Positions 6,446-9,127 of a stretch of 9,127 bases of DNA are shown here, one piece after another. Source of the DNA: Entomomonas sp964395065 (GTDB lineage Bacteria > Pseudomonadota > Gammaproteobacteria > Pseudomonadales > Pseudomonadaceae); assembly GCA_964395065.1 (NCBI GenBank), contig CAYNAM010000104.1, forward strand, positions 1 to 9,127, given 5' to 3'. Below the pieces are notes generated by a model. It was not told where the DNA came from. It saw nothing but the letters and a program-made list of their open reading frames with translations, and did no database searches. Both the position numbers and the translations under genes were made by a program. Numbering within the stretch: the first letter of the stretch is position 1; each line of letters opens with the position of its first letter.

Positions 6446-6474
6446 ATTATGATAGTTTAAAATAAACTTTGTAA
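6446..6474 (-). promoter_or_regulatory. Candidate promoter of nudJ-mnmA-hflD
   Basis: On the minus strand TTACAA (6469-6474), a 17-base spacer and CATAAT (6446-6451) form a reasonable sigma-70 promoter. Transcription would start near 6440, about 32 bases before the nudJ ATG. Confidence 0.5.
6454..6468. repeat. Palindrome in the nudJ promoter spacer
   Basis: AGTTTA-AAA-TAAACT is a perfect 6-bp inverted repeat (plus strand). It lies within the 17-base spacer of the candidate nudJ promoter and just downstream of the extended -10 candidate of icd. A repressor bound there could affect both directions; nothing identifies one, and AT-rich palindromes of this size can arise by chance. Confidence 0.45.
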
Positions 6475-6509
6475 TAAGGTAAAACAGCAAAAATAGTGGC
6501 CTATGGGCA

Positions 6510-6537
6510 TTGAGGAACTATTTTTTATATAGATAAT
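6510..6537 (+). promoter_or_regulatory. Candidate proximal icd promoter
   Basis: TTGAGG (6510-6515), 16 bases, then GATAAT (6532-6537) matches sigma-70 elements at four and five of six positions. The start would be near 6544, about 60 bases before the icd ATG. icd genes in enterobacteria also have more than one promoter, so both candidates may be real. Confidence 0.4.
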
Positions 6538-6604
6538 AAAATGTTGTATTTTTAGTACGTGCCTCTCAATGAATACATAATAAAACAGCGATGGAGTTTT
6601 TGTA

Positions 6605-7855
6605 ATGACTAAAATTAAAGTTCCTACAAGTGGTAAAAAAATTACAGTAAACCAAGATTTTTCTCTCAATGTTCCTGATAATCCAATTATTCCATTTATT
6701 GAAGGTGATGGTATTGGTGTTGATATCAGCCCTGTTATGATTAAAGTAGTTGATGCGGCAGTGCAAAAAGCTTACGCAGGCAAGCGTAAAATTGAGTGGA
6801 TGGAAGTTTATGCGGGTGAAAAAGCAACGCAAGTGTATGATAAGGATACTTGGTTACCAGATGAAACATTAGCGGCTGTTAAAGATTATGTTGTTTCTAT
6901 TAAGGGACCATTAACAACACCTGTGGGTGGTGGTATTCGTTCATTAAACGTTGCATTACGTCAACAGTTAGATCTATATGTTTGCTTACGCCCTGTGCGT
7001 TGGTTTAAAGGTGTTCCTAGCCCTGTAAAAGAGCCTGGTTTAGTTGATATGGTTATCTTTCGTGAGAATTCAGAAGATATTTATGCGGGTGTTGAATGGA
7101 AAGCAGATTCTCCAGAAGCAACAAAGGTGATTGAGTTTTTGACCAAAGAAATGGGCGTTAAGAAGATTCGTTTCACAGAGCATTGTGGTATCGGTATTAA
7201 GCCTGTTTCAGAAGAGGGTACAAAGCGTTTAGTGCGCAAATCATTACAATATGTGATTGATAATGATCGTAATTCATTAACAATTGTCCATAAAGGCAAC
7301 ATCATGAAGTTCACCGAAGGTGCTTTCAAAGATTGGGCTTATGAAGTGGCTAAAGAAGAGTTTGGTGCGCAGTTGTTAGATGGTGGCCCATGGATGCAGT
7401 TTAAGAATCCTAAAACAGGCAAAATGATTGTTGTAAAAGATGTGATTGCAGATGCCATGTTACAACAAATATTATTACGTCCTGCTGAGTATGATGTGAT
7501 TGCAACATTGAACTTAAATGGTGACTATCTATCAGATGCATTAGCGGCTCAAGTGGGTGGTATTGGTATTGCGCCAGGGGCTAATCTTTCTGACTCAGTT
7601 GCTATGTTCGAAGCAACACACGGTACAGCACCTAAATATGCGGGACAAGATAAAGTGAATCCTGGTTCTATCATTCTCTCTGCGGAAATGATGTTACGTC
7701 ATATGGGCTGGGCTGAGGCGGCAGATTTAGTGATCAAGGGAATTGATGGTGCTATTGCTGCTAAGACAGTAACTTATGACTTTGAGCGTTTAATGGATGG
7801 GGCTAAGTTACTTTCTAGTTCACAATTCGGTGATGCTATTATTGAAAATATGTAA
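6605..7855 (+). CDS. icd: Isocitrate dehydrogenase, NADP-dependent
   Basis: Icd converts isocitrate to 2-oxoglutarate and CO2 with NADP+ in the cytosolic TCA cycle, acting as a homodimer. The protein is 416 residues, the same as E. coli Icd, and aligns by eye without gaps. The substrate site keeps S113, N115, R119, R129, R153, Y160, K230, D283, D307 and D311. NADP specificity residues K344, Y345, Y391 and R395 are present, so this is the NADP and not the NAD type. S113 within GGGIRSLN is the residue phosphorylated by AceK where that kinase exists; whether this genome has aceK cannot be seen. GGAG (6593-6596) lies 8 bases before the ATG. The gene is divergent from nudJ and ends 17 bases before a strong intrinsic terminator, so it is probably a single-gene unit. 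Confidence 0.98.
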   Translation: MTKIKVPTSGKKITVNQDFSLNVPDNPIIPFIEGDGIGVDISPVMIKVVDAAVQKAYAGKRKIEWMEVYAGEKATQVYDKDTWLPDETLAAVKDYVVSIKGPLTTPVGGGIRSLNVALRQQLDLYVCLRPVRWFKGVPSPVKEPGLVDMVIFRENSEDIYAGVEWKADSPEATKVIEFLTKEMGVKKIRFTEHCGIGIKPVSEEGTKRLVRKSLQYVIDNDRNSLTIVHKGNIMKFTEGAFKDWAYEVAKEEFGAQLLDGGPWMQFKNPKTGKMIVVKDVIADAMLQQILLRPAEYDVIATLNLNGDYLSDALAAQVGGIGIAPGANLSDSVAMFEATHGTAPKYAGQDKVNPGSIILSAEMMLRHMGWAEAADLVIKGIDGAIAAKTVTYDFERLMDGAKLLSSSQFGDAIIENM

Positions 7856-7872
7856 ATAGCTTTTGTCATTTT

Positions 7873-7901
7873 AAAAAAAGCCCGCATTTGCGGGCTTTTT
7901 T
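7873..7901. terminator. Strong intrinsic terminator, both directions
   Basis: A run of A's and GCCCGC pairs with GCGGGC and a run of six T's around an ATTT loop. It starts 17 bases after the icd stop. Because the A-run on one side mirrors the T-run on the other, it should also stop minus-strand transcripts leaving the FMN reductase gene, whose stop is 18 bases away. Confidence 0.95.
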
Positions 7902-7919
7902 ACGGGAAAGCTGATGAAG

Positions 7920-8483
7920 TTAAATGGGAATATCCAATAATCGTCTGACCCATTTATCGTACGCTTCAATGATATTTTTAACAAAGGTATACGTGCGTTC
8001 GTTTAAATTACCTGACTCATCAAATGCATTATCTATATGGCCAAGGTAGGCTTCAGGTTGTTGCATGCAGGGCATGTTTAAGAACGCTAATGATTGACGA
8101 ATATGATGATTTGCCCCAAATCCACCAATTGAACCTGTTGATGCTGTAATAACGGCGGTTGGCTTTTCATTCCAAACACTTTTGCCATAAGGGCGTGAAC
8201 CAACATCTAGCGCATTTTTAAGTACCGCTGGTACTGAACGATTGTATTCAGGACTGACGATTAGAATAGCATCTGAGGCTCTTATTTTTTCACGAAAGCT
8301 TGTGTAGCTCGTCGGCGGATTTTCATCAAGGTCTTCGTTATATAGTGGTAAGCTACCTATTTCTATAATCTCTAGCGAGAGTGTAATGGGGGCTATTTTT
8401 ACCATGAGTTCAGCAAGCTTTCTATTGTATGAAGCTTTGCGTAGGCTACCCACAAGAACAGAAACTTTATAAGGTGTCATCAT
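7920..8483 (-). CDS. NADPH-dependent FMN reductase family flavoprotein
   Basis: This 187-residue protein has the flavodoxin-like fold of the NADPH-dependent FMN reductase family (ChrR/YieF, azoreductase and quinone reductase relatives). The FMN phosphate loop is GSLRKASYN (12-20), the isoalloxazine loop is SPEYNRSVPAVLKNALD (77-93), and STGSIGGFGANHHIRQ (115-130) is the third conserved block. Family members reduce quinones, azo dyes, chromate or free flavin in the cytosol; which substrate applies here cannot be judged, so I give no symbol. Two adjacent ATG codons open the frame. GGGA at 8491-8494 lies 7 bases before the first (8483) and 10 before the second, so I take the first. It sits 44 bases downstream of the HAD gene on the same strand and may be co-transcribed with it. 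It faces icd across the bidirectional terminator. Confidence 0.88.
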   Translation of the reverse strand: MMTPYKVSVLVGSLRKASYNRKLAELMVKIAPITLSLEIIEIGSLPLYNEDLDENPPTSYTSFREKIRASDAILIVSPEYNRSVPAVLKNALDVGSRPYGKSVWNEKPTAVITASTGSIGGFGANHHIRQSLAFLNMPCMQQPEAYLGHIDNAFDESGNLNERTYTFVKNIIEAYDKWVRRLLDIPI

Positions 8484-8527
8484 GTGTTTTTCCCATCATT
8501 TTAGTTTATGGCCTAATTTTAAACAGA

Positions 8528-9127
8528 TTAACTTCGTAAAGAAATAATTGGCCAGCCATTTTGCTTTGCATGCTCTTTAAGCTTTTCATCGGGGTCTACT
8601 GCTGTTGGATTTTCAACAATAGACAATAAGGGTAAATCGTTGATAGAGTCACTGTAGAAATAACTGCCTTCTAAGCTAGCATTATGCTGTTTAAGCCAAC
8701 TATTTAGGCGGGTTACTTTTCCTTCTTGAAAAGAAGGGGTTCCTGTTACTTTACCTGTATATCGTCCATCTTTCATTTCGCATTCTGTAGCAATCAAATC
8801 TTTTACGCCTAATCGTTTAGCAATGGGGCCGACAATAAAGTTATTAGTTGCTGTAATAATAATGACTCGATGCCCTTCTTTACGGTGCTTTTCGAGTAAA
8901 GCCTCTCCTTTTTTTAGGATCATAGGTTCAATGCAGTCTTTCATAAACTGTTGATGCCATTCATTAAGCTGCTTCATTGACGATTGACCTAATATTGATA
9001 GGCTAAAATTTATATACTCTTCTATATTAAGATTACCTGCTAAATATTGTTGGTAAAACTCATCATTTTTTGCTTTATAAGTTGCTTTATTTAAAATGCC
9101 CCATTTGCACAGCAAATCGCCCCAGGC
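8528..9127 (-). CDS. HAD-IB phosphatase, N-terminus outside the window
   Basis: This is a HAD-superfamily subfamily IB hydrolase, related to phosphoserine phosphatase. The reading frame is open to the window edge (AWGD precedes LLCKWGIL), so the true start and the nucleophile motif DxDxT lie outside; 199 residues are visible. Counting from the edge, motif II is VIIITATN (T92 or T94 region), the motif III lysine is in EGKVTRL (K137), and motif IV is YSDSIND, encoded around 8636-8656. The cap region is helical. The end GWPIISLR and VDPDEKL match a family common in Pseudomonas and relatives, sometimes annotated as histidinol-phosphatase or phosphoserine phosphatase; the substrate is not settled by sequence. 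The FMN reductase gene follows on the same strand after 44 bases. Confidence 0.88.
   Translation of the reverse strand, partial: AWGDLLCKWGILNKATYKAKNDEFYQQYLAGNLNIEEYINFSLSILGQSSMKQLNEWHQQFMKDCIEPMILKKGEALLEKHRKEGHRVIIITATNNFIVGPIAKRLGVKDLIATECEMKDGRYTGKVTGTPSFQEGKVTRLNSWLKQHNASLEGSYFYSDSINDLPLLSIVENPTAVDPDEKLKEHAKQNGWPIISLRS

Noticed and set aside
6503..6532. Nine-codon leader peptide before icd (ATG to TAG)
   Set aside because: No ribosome site, no regulatory codon run and no attenuator structure next to it; it also overlaps a candidate promoter.
6508..6571. CATTGAG / CTCAATG inverted repeat in the icd leader
   Set aside because: Seven-base arms separated by about 50 bases; too weak for a riboswitch or attenuator claim, and the left arm overlaps a candidate -35 element.
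6457..6832. Two overlapping minus-strand open frames of 70 and 88 codons at the icd promoter and start
   Set aside because: They run antisense into the conserved N-terminus of icd and through its promoter region; composition is cysteine/phenylalanine rich as expected from AT-rich noncoding DNA.
7081..7329. 82-codon minus-strand open frame inside icd
   Set aside because: Antisense shadow of a gapless, highly conserved enzyme gene.
9113..9115. TTG as start codon of the HAD protein
   Set aside because: The frame stays open upstream to the window edge with family-like residues AWGD, and starting there would lose the essential DxDxT motif.

Overview
The window is AT-rich bacterial chromosome, densely coding, and reads as a low-GC gammaproteobacterium. 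The block icd / nudJ-mnmA-hflD is a classic gammaproteobacterial neighbourhood. The NudJ and HAD proteins resemble Pseudomonas homologues as I remember them more than E. coli ones, so a low-GC member of the Pseudomonadales is my best guess (an insect-gut Entomomonas-type bacterium would fit; this is inference). No mobile element, CRISPR array, tRNA or rRNA is visible.

Left part (1-2609). On the minus strand lie a truncated allantoate amidohydrolase gene (allC, running off the left edge), a ~330-base AT-rich gap, and the nitric-oxide-detoxifying flavohaemoglobin gene hmp. A 149-base divergent control region separates hmp from norR on the plus strand. It contains a perfect-looking sigma-54 promoter (TGGCAC-N5-TTGCT) facing hmp, a possible IHF site, an 11-bp tandem repeat, candidate NorR sites and an extended -10 promoter for norR. 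Together hmp and norR form a self-contained NO-sensing and NO-removing module: NorR senses NO through its GAF domain, activates sigma-54 RNA polymerase at hmp, and Hmp oxidises NO to nitrate.

Middle (4160-6600). norR converges on a minus-strand operon read as nudJ, mnmA, hflD: a Nudix hydrolase, the tRNA U34 2-thiouridylase, and the HflD protein. mnmA and hflD overlap by 8 bases. norR and hflD share one hairpin covering both stop codons. The purB gene that commonly follows hflD is not there.

Right part (6409-9127). Divergent from nudJ is icd (NADP-dependent isocitrate dehydrogenase, TCA cycle), with two candidate promoters and a strong intrinsic terminator. Facing it on the minus strand are a NADPH-dependent FMN reductase family flavoprotein and, upstream of that, a HAD-IB phosphatase cut by the right edge.

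I found no clearly undescribed system. The points most worth checking are the architecture of the hmp-norR control region, the GAFSGA variant in the NorR AAA+ loop, and the hairpin shared by the norR and hflD ends.
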